A stretch of 64,000 nucleotides of DNA from Candidatus Methylophosphatis haderslevensis (GCA_016711925.1 JADJSA010000010.1:37041-101040); one strand, 5' to 3'; numbered from the stretch's first letter, positions 1-9,582 are shown. The notes: generated from the sequence alone by a model not told the origin. Numbers and translations are program-made.

Positions 1-1347
1 GCCGATTGGCTGCGCGACACACCATCCGAGCGGGTCGCGCGCAAGCGGGCCGAGGCCGACACGCTGTTCCACCGGGTCGGCATTACCTTCGCGGTCTATG
101 GCGAGCAGGAAGGCACCGAGCGGCTGATTCCGTTCGACATCGTGCCGCGGATTCTGCCGGCGACCGAGTGGAAGGCGCTGTCGGCCGGTTTGCGCCAGCG
201 GGTAAAGACGCTCAACCTGTTTCTGCACGACATCTATCACGACCAAGAGATTCTCAAGGCCGAACGCATCCCGGCCGAGCACGTATTGAAGAACGCGCAG
301 TACCGCCCCGAAATGCAGGGTCTCGACGTTCCGAACGGCATTTATGCGCACATTGCGGGCGTCGACATCGTGCGTGCCGGGCAGGGCGAGTTCTACGTGC
401 TTGAAGACAACCTGCGTGTTCCTTCGGGCGTGTCGTACATGCTCGAAGACCGCAAGATGATGATGCGGCTGTTTCCGGAGTTGTTCGCGCGCTATTCGGT
501 GGCGCCGGTCGAGCACTATCCGGACATGCTGCTCGACAGTCTGCGCACCGTATCGCCCAAAGGCGTGGCCGAGCCGGTGGTGGTGGTGCTTACACCCGGG
601 GCCTACAACAGCGCGTATTTCGAGCATGCGTTTCTCGCCCAGCAGATGGGGGTCGAACTGGTCGAAGGCCAGGATCTGTTCGTCAAGGCAGACGTGGTCT
701 ATATGCGCACCACGCAGGGGCCGCGCCGTGTCGACGTCATCTATCGCCGCATCGACGACGACTTTCTCGACCCGCTGGTGTTCCGCAAGGATTCCAAGCT
801 CGGGGTGCCCGGCCTGCTCTCGGCCTATCGCAGCGGCAACGTCACGCTGTGCAATGCGATCGGCACCGGCGTTGCCGACGACAAGTCGATTTACCCCTAC
901 GTGCCCGAGATGGTGCGCTTCTACCTCGGCGAAGAGCCGCTGCTCAACAACGTGCCGACCTACATGCTGCGCAAACCCGACGATCTCAAGTACGCACTGG
1001 CGCATCTGGCGGAACTCGTAGTCAAGGAAGTTCACGGCTCCGGCGGCTACGGCATGCTGATCGGCCCGGCTGCGAGCAAGGCGCAGATCGAGGAGTTCCG
1101 CAAGCGCATCATCGACGCGCCGGAGAAGTACATCGCGCAGCCGACACTGGCGCTGTCGGCCTGCCCGACCTTCGTCGAATCCGGCGTGGCGCCGCGTCAT
1201 ATCGATCTGCGCCCCTTTGTCCTGTCGGGGCGCGAAATAAACATGGTGCCGGGCGGCCTGACGCGGGTCGCCCTGGGCGACGGCTCTCTGGTGGTCAACT
1301 CCTCCCAGGGCGGCGGCACCAAGGACACCTGGGTGCTGGAGAACTGA
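1..1347 (+). CDS. Circularly permuted type 2 ATP-grasp protein (5' end outside window)
   Basis: The frame is open from base 1, so the start lies outside the window; 448 residues are present and about 20-40 N-terminal residues are probably missing. The family (old DUF404/DUF407) has a permuted ATP-grasp fold and is predicted to form amide bonds. Visible hallmarks are a Gly-rich nucleotide loop KEVHGSGGYGM near residue 344, the DLRPFV segment near 404, and the C-terminal GGGTKDTWVLEN tail. Its stop is followed after one base by the alpha-E gene, and Anbu comes next, the usual partner set for this family. A diverged paralogue is fused to an alpha-E domain at 14524-17010. The substrate is unknown; the family call is firm, the amidoligase role is a prediction from the literature. 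Confidence 0.9.
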   Translation, partial: ADWLRDTPSERVARKRAEADTLFHRVGITFAVYGEQEGTERLIPFDIVPRILPATEWKALSAGLRQRVKTLNLFLHDIYHDQEILKAERIPAEHVLKNAQYRPEMQGLDVPNGIYAHIAGVDIVRAGQGEFYVLEDNLRVPSGVSYMLEDRKMMMRLFPELFARYSVAPVEHYPDMLLDSLRTVSPKGVAEPVVVVLTPGAYNSAYFEHAFLAQQMGVELVEGQDLFVKADVVYMRTTQGPRRVDVIYRRIDDDFLDPLVFRKDSKLGVPGLLSAYRSGNVTLCNAIGTGVADDKSIYPYVPEMVRFYLGEEPLLNNVPTYMLRKPDDLKYALAHLAELVVKEVHGSGGYGMLIGPAASKAQIEEFRKRIIDAPEKYIAQPTLALSACPTFVESGVAPRHIDLRPFVLSGREINMVPGGLTRVALGDGSLVVNSSQGGGTKDTWVLEN

Positions 1348-1348
1348 G

Positions 1349-2299
1349 ATGCTGTCGCGTACCGCGGATCACCTGTACTGGATGGCGCGCTACACGGAGC
1401 GGGCAGAAAATGTCGCGCGCATGCTCGATGTCAATTTCCGCATGTCCTTGCTGCCGCAGACGCCCGAACAAATCGAGCAGGGCTGGGGCGCGGTGCTTGG
1501 CGTCAATGGCCTGCAGGAGGCTTACAAGGAACGGCACGGCAGCGTGACGCCGGAGAAGGTCGTGCGCTACATGGTTTTCGATCGCGACAATCCGTCGTCC
1601 ATCTACTCCTGCCTGTATGCATCGCGCGAGAACATCCGCGCGGTTCGCGGCAGCGTCACGTCCGAAATGTGGGAGATGCAGAACGCGACCTGGCTCGAGT
1701 TCCGTGCCCTCGATCCGGAGAAGGTGCTCGGCAGCGACATCGGCGAGATGTTCGAGTGGGTGAGGCACCGCTCGCACCTGTCGCGCGGGGTCACCGTCGG
1801 AACCATGTTGCAGGACGAGGATTTCCGCTTCATCCGGCTCGGTTCGTTTCTCGAGCGGGCCGACAACACGGCGCGCATTCTGGACGTCAAGTACCAGGCG
1901 ATCGAACTCGGTGCCAAGGAAGGCGACGCGGCCTCGGAGTATTACCAGTGGAGCGCGCTGCTGCGGTCGGTTTCCGGCTTCGCCGCCTATCGCAAGGTCT
2001 ATCGTGATCTGATCACGCCGCGCCGGGTGGCCGAGCTGCTGGTGCTGCGGGCCGACATGCCGCGTTCGCTGGCCCGCTCCATGAAGGAGGTCTACACCAA
2101 CCTCTGCCTGGTGGCCAACAGCCAGTCGGGCGAAACCCAGCGGCGCGCCGGCGAACTGCATTCATCGCTGCGTTTCGGCCGCATCGAGGACATTTTCGAT
2201 GTCGGCCTGCACGATTACCTGACCGCCTTCCTCGGCAAGACCGACGACCTGGGCAATCGCATCGCGCGCGACTTCCTGGTGCCCGTGCTCGCCGATTGA
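1349..2299 (+). CDS. Alpha-E domain-containing protein (DUF403)
   Basis: A 316-aa, all-helical protein starting one base after the stop of the ATP-grasp gene, so translation is probably coupled. The N-terminus (LSRTADHLYWMARYTERAEN) is the signature of the alpha-E family, and the RLGSFLERADNTARILD segment near residue 165 is a second conserved stretch. The family has no demonstrated activity; it is nearly always beside ATP-grasp, transglutaminase-like and NTN-hydrolase genes and is predicted to act with the ATP-grasp enzyme. The same domain is found fused to an ATP-grasp domain at 14524-17010. No signal peptide or membrane segment is evident, so a cytoplasmic protein is expected. Confidence 0.92.
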   Translation: MLSRTADHLYWMARYTERAENVARMLDVNFRMSLLPQTPEQIEQGWGAVLGVNGLQEAYKERHGSVTPEKVVRYMVFDRDNPSSIYSCLYASRENIRAVRGSVTSEMWEMQNATWLEFRALDPEKVLGSDIGEMFEWVRHRSHLSRGVTVGTMLQDEDFRFIRLGSFLERADNTARILDVKYQAIELGAKEGDAASEYYQWSALLRSVSGFAAYRKVYRDLITPRRVAELLVLRADMPRSLARSMKEVYTNLCLVANSQSGETQRRAGELHSSLRFGRIEDIFDVGLHDYLTAFLGKTDDLGNRIARDFLVPVLAD

Positions 2300-2345
2300 A
2301 CGGTGCAGCGGGCCGCCGCAGCGCCCGTCCGGGTGCCCGGCGATG

Positions 2346-2392
2346 CCCTGGAAGCCGCATGGATACTGGGTCTTCAGGCATCCCCGGGAGAC
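2346..2392. repeat. Dispersed palindromic repeat, locus 1 (degenerate copy)
   Basis: Between the alpha-E and Anbu genes lies a copy of the dispersed family: CTGGAAGCCGCATGGATAC followed by a GC-rich inverted segment. It matches the left arm of the copy at 55355-55469, but the right arm is poorly preserved. Its position upstream of the Anbu start leaves about 90 bases for that gene's own leader. Confidence 0.55.
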
Positions 2393-2482
2393 GGAATCGG
2401 CCCCCGCAAGGCGTTTCGGCAGGTTGTCGCAACGCGCCGTCGCAGCTATGATGCGCCGCTTGACCCCACCACGAGACTTGCG

Positions 2483-3217
2483 ATGACCTACTGCATTGGC
2501 ATGCTGCTCGACGCCGGACTGGTGTTCCTGTCGGATTCGCGCACCAATGCCGGCGTCGACCAGATCAACACCTTCCGCAAGATGCACCTGTTCGAGCGCC
2601 CCGGCGAACGGATCGTCGTGCTGATGACGGCCGGCAATCTCGCCATCTCGCAGAGTCTGGTGAGCATACTCAAGGAACGCCTGGGCAGCGAAACCGGCGA
2701 GCGCAATCTGCACAACGTCGGCAACATGTTCGAGGCCGCCCGCTGCGTCGGCGACGCGGTGCGCGAGGTGCATCGGCGCGATGCCGACGCGCTGCAGGAG
2801 TTTTCGATCGATTTTCATGCCTCGTTCATCATCGGCGGCCAGATCAAGGGCGAGCGGCCGCGCCTGTTCAGCGTCTACGCGCCGGGCAACTTCATCGAGG
2901 CGACGCCGGACACGACGTACTTCCAGATCGGCGAATCGAAATACGGCAAGCCGATCATCGATCGCGTGATCCAGCGCGGCACCACCCTCGACGAAGCCGC
3001 CAAGTGCGCGCTGATCTCGATGGATTCGACCATCCGCTCGAATTTGTCGGTCGGGCTGCCGCTCGATCTGGTGTGTGTGCGCACCGACGAGCTGCGAGTG
3101 CATTCGCACAAGAACATCGATGCCGACAATGCCTACTTCAGGATGATCCGCAGCCGCTGGGGCGAGAGCCTGCGCCAGGCGTTCACCGAACTTCCCGACC
3201 CCGACTGGCTGCCGTAG
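2483..3217 (+). CDS. Anbu, ancestral proteasome-like peptidase
   Basis: A 244-aa NTN-hydrolase. The start at 2483 (ATG) is chosen because the protein must begin Met-Thr: Thr becomes the catalytic N-terminal nucleophile after Met removal. The start MTYCIGMLLDAGLVFLSDSR followed by TNAGVDQI is the classic Anbu N-terminus, distinct from HslV. An open frame extends upstream to 2303 but would bury the Thr. Family members assemble into open helical or ring structures; a physiological substrate is not established. The genes just upstream (ATP-grasp, alpha-E) are the standard Anbu context, suggesting it processes whatever the ATP-grasp enzyme makes or tags. Confidence 0.9.
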   Translation: MTYCIGMLLDAGLVFLSDSRTNAGVDQINTFRKMHLFERPGERIVVLMTAGNLAISQSLVSILKERLGSETGERNLHNVGNMFEAARCVGDAVREVHRRDADALQEFSIDFHASFIIGGQIKGERPRLFSVYAPGNFIEATPDTTYFQIGESKYGKPIIDRVIQRGTTLDEAAKCALISMDSTIRSNLSVGLPLDLVCVRTDELRVHSHKNIDADNAYFRMIRSRWGESLRQAFTELPDPDWLP

Positions 3218-3221
3218 AAGT

Positions 3222-3260
3222 AAGCGAGCCGGCGGAGCAGCGAGCACCGCCGGTCCGCTT
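3222..3260. terminator. Hairpin between convergent genes, possible bidirectional terminator
   Basis: Arms 3222-3235 and 3247-3260 pair over 14 bases with two mismatches around an 11-base loop. It sits between the stop of Anbu (+) and the stop of the heme-binding gene (-). There is no clear T-run, so it may act weakly or with Rho. Confidence 0.4.
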
Positions 3261-3273
3261 GACTATCCCCGTG

Positions 3274-4026
3274 CTACCGTACTGCCGGCAGGGCGCCCTT
3301 GTCGGTATTGAGGCATTCAGGGTGCCCGAACCCGCCGGCACTCTTGCCGTCGAGACCGATGTCGAACACGATGTCGTCGGGACGGGTTGCATCGCCGCTC
3401 ACGCCGCCGATCGTACTCAGGTAGTCGAGACCCAGGTTGTGGCGAACCCGCCAGCCGATGCGATGGTCGGCACACGACGTATCGCCCGAGACGCCGACGG
3501 CGCCGACGATCTTGCCGCCTGCGGCATACATCGCGAGGCCGCCACCAAATACATTGACGCCACCGATGCGGGTGCCGACCATCGGATCCCACGCCGTCCC
3601 GAAGAACGCCGATCTGCCTCCGTACGCGGCTTCGGTGTCGACGGGGTTGCTGTGTTGCAGGCCGTAAAGGCTGCCGCCCGGCTGCACTGCCGTGTAGAGG
3701 TTCGCGGTAGACAGCGCTAGACCGGGAGTGCCGGAGCCATTCAGTTGCGTGTTGGAGAGGCTGAATGCGTTGGCGGAATTGGCTTTCTGTGCGGAAATCA
3801 CCCGGCTTCCCGGCCATTGCGAGCCGCTGTCTTCGCCGGAGAAGGCCACCGCGCAGACGGTGCCGTCGCGCGCGACTATGCTGCCCCACATATGCAGGTT
3901 GAGTCCCGAGGTTTCGTCTGCGACGGCGCCAATCAGGGCCGCCTTGAGTTCCGCGTGACCCGGCAACCCTCGGCATGCCTTCGGCGAAAACTCGGATTGC
4001 TGTCTTGCGGCGAGCGCCGATGGCGC
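3274..4026 (-). pseudogene. Heme-binding protein (GlcG/HbpS family), C-terminal part, split by IS66
   Basis: This fragment holds almost the whole mature domain of a secreted GlcG/HbpS-like protein (PF03928): SRVISAQKANSANAFSL, ANLYTAVQPGGSLYGLQ, GGVNVFGGGLAMY and VGAVGVSGDTSCADH are recognisable. It has lost its start and signal peptide, which lie at 6493-6560 on the other side of the IS66 element. Deleting the IS and one copy of the 8-bp duplication restores a single 270-codon frame (68 + 745 bases plus stop in frame), which is strong proof of the event. An ATG inside the IS end (4047) could still start a cytosolic form lacking the signal peptide. The gene is convergent with Anbu. Related proteins bind heme or corrinoids; the substrate here is unknown. 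Confidence 0.9.
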
Positions 4027-4062
4027 GTAAGCGCGCAACGCGCCCACCTTGATGTGCGGCGA

Positions 4063-5677
4063 TCAGTGCTGTAGGGCTGGGGTGCGCAACGGCAGCAGCG
4101 AATCGATTCGGCTGTTCGGGCAGGTGGGCAGTTTTTCCAGGGTCTCGCGCAACCAGGCTGCCGGGTCGAGCCCGTTGAGCTTTGCAGTGTAGAGCAGGCT
4201 CTGAATGGCTGCAGCCCGCTTTCCAGCGCGCTCGGATCCGGTGAAGAGCCAGTTCTTTTTGCCGATAGCGATCGGCCTGATGGCGTTCTCCACCGGATTG
4301 TTGTCGATCGGCAGGCTTCCGTCGCTGGCATACCGGCTCAAGGCTGGCCAGCGCTTCAGACTGTAGTCGATCGCCTTCGCCGTGCCCCCCGCCATTGGCC
4401 ACATTCACCCGCGTTCGCAGCAACCAATCGTGCATGGCTTGGAGTTGCGGCTGCGCTTGGTCCTGGCGCAGATGCGTGCGTGCCACGCCATCCATGTCGC
4501 GGCCTTGCGCCTCGATGGCATACAAGGCGCCGATCCGACGCAACGCCTCCTGCGCAATGGCATTGGGCTCGGCGGCATTCAGATCGAAGAACTTCCTGCG
4601 CGCATGGGCCATACAGCCAAGCTCGGTCAGCCCGTCGGCAAACAAGGCCTTGTAGCCAGCGTAGTCATCGACCATCAGATGGCCTTGCCAGCCCGAGAGA
4701 AACGCTTGGGCATGGGCGCCGGCGCGACTGGGTTGGTAATCGAACACCACGATCGGCGGACCCGTCTCCAGCACGTTGCTCCGGTACGCCCACAGATAGG
4801 CGCGCTTGGTCTTGCCTCGACCCGGGTCCAGTTGCTTGACCGGTGTTTCATCGGCATGCAGCACGCGACGTTCGAGCAGCCGCATCGTCAAGCGATCGAC
4901 CAGCGGCTGCAGGGCCACGCCGATCCGTCCCACCCATTCGGCCATCGTGGTACGCGAGAGGGTGACCCCATCGCGCGCGGCAATCTGCTCGAGCCGGTAC
5001 AGCGGCAGATGATCGAGGAACTTGCTGATGGCCACCCAACTCAGCAGCCCCGTGGCCGCCATGCCCGCGTCGATCACGGCCGGCGCAATCGGTGCGGCTG
5101 ACACTGTCTGGCAGGCACGGCAGGCGTACTGCGGGCGGATGTGCCGATGCACGAAGAAGCGGGCCGGCTCGACATCGAGTTGTTCGCTGATGTCCTCGCC
5201 GATCTTGACCAGTTCCTTGCCACAGCGCCCACAGGTGCAGGAGATCGGTTCATGCCGGTGCTCGAGGCGCGGTAGATGTTCGGGGAGCGGCTGACGGCCG
5301 GCGCGCAGGCGAGGCGTGCGGGGCACCTGCGGCTCGCTGGTCGCTGCGGCCTCGGCCTGTTTCCTGGCCAGTTCGGCCTGGGCGGCGGCGATATCGCTGG
5401 CCAGCGTCTCCTGGAACAGATCGCCTGCTTCGGCCGAGAAGGCTTCGCTGCGCGCGCCAAAGCGCATCCGGCGCAGGTGCGCGAGCTCCAGCGTGAGGGC
5501 TTCGATCTTGATCCTGGCGGCGTGAAGCTCGGTGTCGCGGCGGGTGATTAGTTCGCTCAGCCGAAGCGCTTCGGCTTCTTCTTGTGCCTGGTCGATGAGC
5601 TTCTGAACGGTGCCGAGTACCCAATCCGGCAGTGCGGGCGTGGCATTCAGGCGGGCCAGTTCAGCGTCCAAATTCAT
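4063..5677 (-). pseudogene. tnpC: IS66 transposase TnpC, frameshifted in a run of six C/G
   Basis: The start is ATG at 5677. Visible in order are an N-terminal coiled coil with the IS66 helix-turn-helix (LRRMRFGARSEAF), a zinc-binding region (CTCGRCGKEL), and the DDE residues in HADETPVKQL, VDDYAGYKALF and NNPVENAIRPIAIGKKNW. The last Glu motif is in a different frame from the two Asp motifs. The shift maps to the six-base homopolymer at 4385-4390: one base fewer would rejoin both halves into a 537-aa protein, the normal length. This is either a real inactivating mutation or a homopolymer sequencing error. Programmed frameshifting is not known for TnpC. Confidence 0.9.
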
Positions 5678-5774
5678 GCCGATATTATACTCTGGAACAG
5701 GCCGAAGAGCCGCATGCACAGGGCCTTTCAGCGATATTTGCCGAGATTCTTCTTGCAGGTCTTCGTGGCCCGGT

Positions 5775-6116
5775 TCAGACCCGCCAGTGCGCCGGCGCTG
5801 GCGCTTCGAGTCGCTGCCAATCGACCCCGCTGACGAGCCATTGCCACTGCAAAGCGCTGAGGGTAAAGACCGCGGTGTCGGCACGCGGCCAGATGAAGTG
5901 TCCCTGATGCAGGCGCCGATGACACAGCCACACGCCGGTGCCATCCCACACCAGAAGCTTGAGCCGATTCAGACGCCGGTTGCGAAAGGCATAGGCACTG
6001 CCATCGCAGGGCGAGCGTCCCAGCGTGTTCTGTATGCGCTGCGACAGTCCGTCGATGCCGGCGCGCATGTCAATCGGTTCGACAACCAGCCAGACCTGGT
6101 GCGGGCTCGGGATCAT
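5775..6116 (-). CDS. tnpB: IS66 accessory protein TnpB (Orf2)
   Basis: 113 aa, starting at ATG 6116, which overlaps the tnpA stop by four bases. The sequence is a textbook IS66 Orf2 (PF05717): VEPIDMRAGIDGLSQRI, DGSAYAFRNRRLNRLKLLVW and GVWLCHRRLHQGHFIWPR. The protein is required for transposition of several IS66 elements, but its biochemical role is unknown. It lies between tnpA and tnpC with about 100 bases before the tnpC start. Confidence 0.95.
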   Translation of the reverse strand: MIPSPHQVWLVVEPIDMRAGIDGLSQRIQNTLGRSPCDGSAYAFRNRRLNRLKLLVWDGTGVWLCHRRLHQGHFIWPRADTAVFTLSALQWQWLVSGVDWQRLEAPAPAHWRV

Positions 6117-6445
6117 GACAGTTGTTTCAAGAACTCGACCAGCAACGGGACACTGCTACCCGGCAACTCAATTTCCCAACCATCCGGACTGCGCAGGCGC
6201 ACGACGCTACCCGTTTCCGCCTTGCCCACGCTCACCGGCACCAGGGTCAGCGATGACTTTGCCGCCGCGATGGTCTGCTTCTCCCGACTGCGCCAGCGAT
6301 GGAACGCTCGCTCGCTCAGTCCGTTGTTCGCGCAGTATTCGCGCTGCGTCAGATCACTTCGAACCCAGTTTTGAATGTGCTCTCGCCAGTAAGCCGGTCC
6401 GTGTCTCTTCGCCATTCGTCGCCCCTTCGCAAGAGGCGACAACAT
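6113..6445 (-). CDS. tnpA: IS66 accessory protein TnpA (Orf1)
   Basis: Up to 110 aa from ATG 6445; an internal ATG at 6415 (MAKRHGPAYWREHIQNW) is an alternative and closer to family starts. An N-terminal helix-turn-helix region (LTQREYCANNGLSERAFHRW) is typical of the IS66 TnpA group, which resembles IS3 OrfA DNA-binding domains. The basic N-terminal part fits DNA binding. The gene overlaps tnpB by ATGA, so the three IS genes are probably translated in sequence from one transcript starting inside the right end. Confidence 0.93.
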   Translation of the reverse strand: MLSPLAKGRRMAKRHGPAYWREHIQNWVRSDLTQREYCANNGLSERAFHRWRSREKQTIAAAKSSLTLVPVSVGKAETGSVVRLRSPDGWEIELPGSSVPLLVEFLKQLS

Positions 6446-6492
6446 CGCACGAGTTCAACCGATGAGTACAGGTGGTCGCGGTGGACGCTTAC

Positions 6493-6560
6493 GATGGCGC
6501 GCCTACGATTGCGACGAGACCGACTGAGAATAACAGCCGGCCGGCGAATGTGAATTTCAT
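6493..6560 (-). pseudogene. N-terminal signal-peptide fragment of the IS66-split heme-binding gene
   Basis: The ATG at 6560 is preceded by AAGGAG. It encodes MKFTFAGRLLFSVGLV followed by AIVGAP, where the IS66 duplication interrupts it. After removal of the element the frame continues ..SALAARQQ, giving a complete Sec signal peptide with an Ala-Xaa-Ala cleavage site. Positions 6493-6500 are the right copy of the target duplication. The 214 bases from here to rsgA contain no gene. Confidence 0.88.
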
Positions 6561-6774
6561 GATTTGCTCCTTGATTTAAATTGATTGAAGCGGCGGCCGT
6601 CCGGCGATTTGCTGGGCGGGCGCCAAATTCGTTCGGGATATGGGGAGCCATCCCGGCGCAGCCTGCAATCGACAGTACGTGAGCTATGGATAGCAGGCCG
6701 ATCCGGCCAGCGATTCGGGCAAAGGGACTAGGCACAAGGTGCCGAGTGGAGCGCCGCGCTTTGCGACGCCGGTG

Positions 6775-7674
6775 CTAGCCGCCGAATCGCGTCCTGGAGC
6801 CGGCGCCGAGTTCGTGCTGCAACGCGCGAAAGTGATCGAGCCGTCGCGGGTCGATTGCGCCGCGACCGGCGGCTTCGATCACCGCGCAGCCGGGTTCCGA
6901 CAGGTGCCGGCAGTCACGGAAACGGCAGCGGCCCAGCAGCGGGCGCATTTCGACGAATGCCTGCTCGAGCCCGCCCAGCGACAGCCGGGCAAGGCCGAAC
7001 ACCTGCAGGCCCGGGCTGTCGATGAGATTCGAGGCCGCATCGAGCCGGTACATCCGCGTGCAGGTGGTGGTGTGTTTGCCCGTATCGAGCACCGTCGAGT
7101 GTTCGCGGGTCGGCGCATTGGCATGCGGGACCAGCGCATTGACCAGTGTCGATTTGCCCATGCCGCTTTGCCCGACCAGCACGCTGGTCTCGTTCGACAG
7201 CAGTGCCCGTATTGCCCCGGCATCGCGCCGCGCGGCGATTTCGATGACCGGATAGCCGAGCCGCCGGAACGGCCCGAGCAGTTTGCGGGCATTTTCGAGT
7301 TGGGCCTCGAGGTCGATCTTGTTCAGCACGATCGCCACCTTCATGCCCTGGTCTTCGGCGGCGGCGATGCAGCGCGATATCAGTTCGTCGGAGAACGACG
7401 GTTCGGTGGCGACCACGAGCACGACTTGCGTGGCGTTGGCGGCGATCAGTTTTTCGCGCCATTCGTCGCGCCGGAACAGCAGGCTGCGGCGTTCGAGCAG
7501 CCGGGCGATCACCCCTTGATCGGCGCTGCGAGCCTCGATTGCCACCCGATCGCCGCAGGCGTACAGACTGCGCTTGCCGCGCGGAAAACAAGACAGCCGG
7601 CTCCCGTCGGCGAGGACGATCTCGTAATGCCGGCCGAATGCGGCGACGATCGTGCCCTCGACCGATCGCGTCAA
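6775..7674 (-). CDS. rsgA: Small ribosomal subunit biogenesis GTPase RsgA
   Basis: 299 aa from a proposed TTG start at 7674, two codons after the stop of the upstream M48 gene; no ATG or GTG fits the family N-terminus. Order: OB-fold (EGTIVAAFGRHYEIVLADG), circularly permuted GTPase with G4 NKIDLE, G1 GQSGMGKSTLVNAL, the switch DTGKHTTT and G3 DSPG, then the C-terminal zinc knuckle (CRFRDCRHLSEPGC). RsgA is a late-acting 30S assembly factor whose GTPase is activated by the ribosome. It forms an operon with the M48 peptidase gene, with orn divergent, a common betaproteobacterial arrangement. Confidence 0.95.
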   Translation of the reverse strand: MTRSVEGTIVAAFGRHYEIVLADGSRLSCFPRGKRSLYACGDRVAIEARSADQGVIARLLERRSLLFRRDEWREKLIAANATQVVLVVATEPSFSDELISRCIAAAEDQGMKVAIVLNKIDLEAQLENARKLLGPFRRLGYPVIEIAARRDAGAIRALLSNETSVLVGQSGMGKSTLVNALVPHANAPTREHSTVLDTGKHTTTCTRMYRLDAASNLIDSPGLQVFGLARLSLGGLEQAFVEMRPLLGRCRFRDCRHLSEPGCAVIEAAGRGAIDPRRLDHFRALQHELGAGSRTRFGG

Positions 7675-7679
7675 AATGC

Positions 7680-8966
7680 TCAGGCGTGGGCCACCAGTGC
7701 GGCCGGCTGCGTTGCTGCGGCCTGCAGGTGCGCGATCCGGGCGGCCGCGGGCGGGTGGGAATCGCGAAAGGCCGAGTACAGCGGATCGGGTGTCAGGGTC
7801 GACGCATTGTCGCGGTACAGCTTGACCAGAGCGGTCACCAGGTCTTCGCGGCGGGTTTGTCGTGCGGCATAGGCGTCCGCCTGGAACTCGTGCTTGCGCG
7901 ACCAGCCGCTCATCAGGGGCGACAGCGGAAACACGAACACCGGAATGGCGATCATGAACAGTACCAGCGCCGAGGCGGTGCCCTCGGATGTCATGCCAAG
8001 GCCATGGAAAAACCACGGCCGCTCGATCAGGTAGCCGAGCAGCGCCAGGAAGGCGAGGCTCGCCAGCCCCATCGCGCCAAGCCGCTGCCAGACATGATGG
8101 TGCTTGTAGTGACCGAGTTCGTGCGCCAGCACCGCTTCAATTTCGAGCGCGGACAACTTTGCCAGCAGCGTGTCGAAAAAGACGATGCGCTTGGCCGCGC
8201 CGAAGCCGGTGAAATAGGCGTTGCCATGGGCCGAGCGCTTCGAGCCGTCCATCACGAACAGGCCGCTCGCGCGAAAGCCGCAGCGGGCCAGCAGCGCCTC
8301 GACGCGCTGCCGGAGCGAGTCGTCGGACAAGGGCGAGAACTTGTTGAACAGTGGCGCGATGAAGCTCGGGTAGATCAGCAGCACCAGCAGGTTGAAGCCC
8401 AGCCAGAACAGCCAGACGTAGAGCCACCACAGGCTGCCCATGTGCGCCATCAGCCACAGCACGGCGGCCAGCACCGGGGCGCCGATCAGCAGCGCCAGCA
8501 GGGTTTCCTTGAGCAGGTCGGCGACGAACAAGGCGGGTGTCATCTTGTTGAAGCCGAAACGCTCCTCGATGACGAACGTTCGCCAGAGCACGAACGGCAG
8601 GCCGGCGACGAAGCCGATTGCCGAAACCGTGCCGATGAACGCCAGCGCATGGGCATAGCCGCCGGGATGGAGCACGCCGCTCCACAGGTCGAACGCCCAC
8701 TGCAGGCCGCCGCCGATGGTGAACCAGGCAACCAGCAGCGCGCTCACGGCGACATCGAGCAAGCCTAGACGAACGCGCGCCACCGTGTAATCGGCGGCCT
8801 TCTGGTGGGCGGCGAGTTCGATGACTTCGCGGAAGGCTGCCGGTACGGTTTCCCGATGGCGCGAAACGTGCTCGACTTGGCGCAGGCCGAGCCAGATGCG
8901 CATCAGCGTGGTCGCCGCCAGGACGGCGATGAACACGGCGGAAAGGTTGGATGCGGCAGAGGACAT
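7680..8966 (-). CDS. M48-family integral-membrane metallopeptidase (Ste24/CAAX protease-1 like)
   Basis: 428 aa from ATG 8966; a GTG nine bases upstream is less likely. Several hydrophobic segments surround the zinc motif HELGH at about residues 278-282, and a downstream EFQADAYAA supplies the third zinc ligand. The N-terminal half (about residues 60-230) has the membrane-chamber layout of the Ste24 group. Bacterial homologues are thought to act in inner-membrane protein quality control, but no substrate is known. It is transcribed divergently from orn across a 70-base gap and runs into rsgA. Confidence 0.9.
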   Translation of the reverse strand: MSSAASNLSAVFIAVLAATTLMRIWLGLRQVEHVSRHRETVPAAFREVIELAAHQKAADYTVARVRLGLLDVAVSALLVAWFTIGGGLQWAFDLWSGVLHPGGYAHALAFIGTVSAIGFVAGLPFVLWRTFVIEERFGFNKMTPALFVADLLKETLLALLIGAPVLAAVLWLMAHMGSLWWLYVWLFWLGFNLLVLLIYPSFIAPLFNKFSPLSDDSLRQRVEALLARCGFRASGLFVMDGSKRSAHGNAYFTGFGAAKRIVFFDTLLAKLSALEIEAVLAHELGHYKHHHVWQRLGAMGLASLAFLALLGYLIERPWFFHGLGMTSEGTASALVLFMIAIPVFVFPLSPLMSGWSRKHEFQADAYAARQTRREDLVTALVKLYRDNASTLTPDPLYSAFRDSHPPAAARIAHLQAAATQPAALVAHA

Positions 8967-9036
8967 GGAGTACACGGTCGGGGAAGCGGATTGGTCAATC
9001 TATGACAGAATGACGCCTTTTCCAGTTGCGACGATT

Positions 9037-9582
9037 ATGGCACAGGACCAGAACCACCTGATCTGGATCGACATGGAGATGACCGGTCTCGATCCGGACC
9101 GCGATCGCATCATCGAAGTGGCGCTCGTCGTCACCGACGGCCAGCTCGAAACCGTTGCCGAGGCGCCGGTGCTTGTGGTCCATCAGCCCGATTCGGTGCT
9201 CGATGCCATGGACGCCTGGAACAAGGGAACCCACGGCCGCTCCGGACTGATCGACAAGGTCAAGGCGTCAGCGCTTGACGAAGCGGCGGTCGAGGCGCGA
9301 ATGATCGAGTTTCTTGCCCAGCACGTGCCCAGTCGCGCCAGCCCGATGTGCGGCAATTCGATCTGTCAGGACCGCCGCTTCATGGCGCGCGGCATGCCCC
9401 GGCTCGAGGCCTACTTCCACTACCGCAACCTCGACGTGTCGACGCTGAAGGAACTGGCGCGCCGCTGGAAGCCGGAAATCGCCAAGGGGCTCACCAAGCA
9501 GGGCAAGCACGAGGCGCTCGCCGACATCTACGAATCGATCGCCGAACTCAGGTATTACCGCGACAACTTCCTCAAGCTTTGA
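9037..9582 (+). CDS. orn: Oligoribonuclease
   Basis: 181 aa, normal length. The start ATG 9037 is chosen because [19 protein letters not shown] matches family N-termini; in-frame starts upstream would add residues with no match. DEDDh exonuclease: D12 and E14 in [10 protein letters not shown], the [11 protein letters not shown] segment with the next acidic residue, and the C-terminal [13 protein letters not shown]. Orn degrades 2-5-nt RNAs and pGpG, the linear product of c-di-GMP breakdown, relevant given two GGDEF proteins at 46-48.6 kb. It is divergent from the M48/rsgA operon. Confidence 0.97.
   Translation: MAQDQNHLIWIDMEMTGLDPDRDRIIEVALVVTDGQLETVAEAPVLVVHQPDSVLDAMDAWNKGTHGRSGLIDKVKASALDEAAVEARMIEFLAQHVPSRASPMCGNSICQDRRFMARGMPRLEAYFHYRNLDVSTLKELARRWKPEIAKGLTKQGKHEALADIYESIAELRYYRDNFLKL

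Larger units (their letters stand above)
4027..6492 (-). mobile_element. IS66-family insertion sequence (2466 bp) with 8-bp target duplication
   Basis: The ends are inverted: GTAAGCGCGCAACGCGCCCA at the left and the reverse complement of GGTCGCGGTGGACGCTTAC at the right. The 8-bp sequence GATGGCGC is present directly outside both ends (4019-4026 and 6493-6500), matching the 8-bp duplication typical of IS66. Inside are tnpA, tnpB and tnpC, all on the minus strand in the usual order. The perfect duplication suggests a recent insertion. The transposase carries a frameshift, so the copy may be immobile unless helped in trans. Confidence 0.95.

Noticed and set aside
3317..5944. An 875-codon minus-strand frame
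   Set aside because: Only its middle is real (tnpC up to the frameshift); the N-terminal extension above 5677 and the part below about 4385 are out-of-frame shadow.
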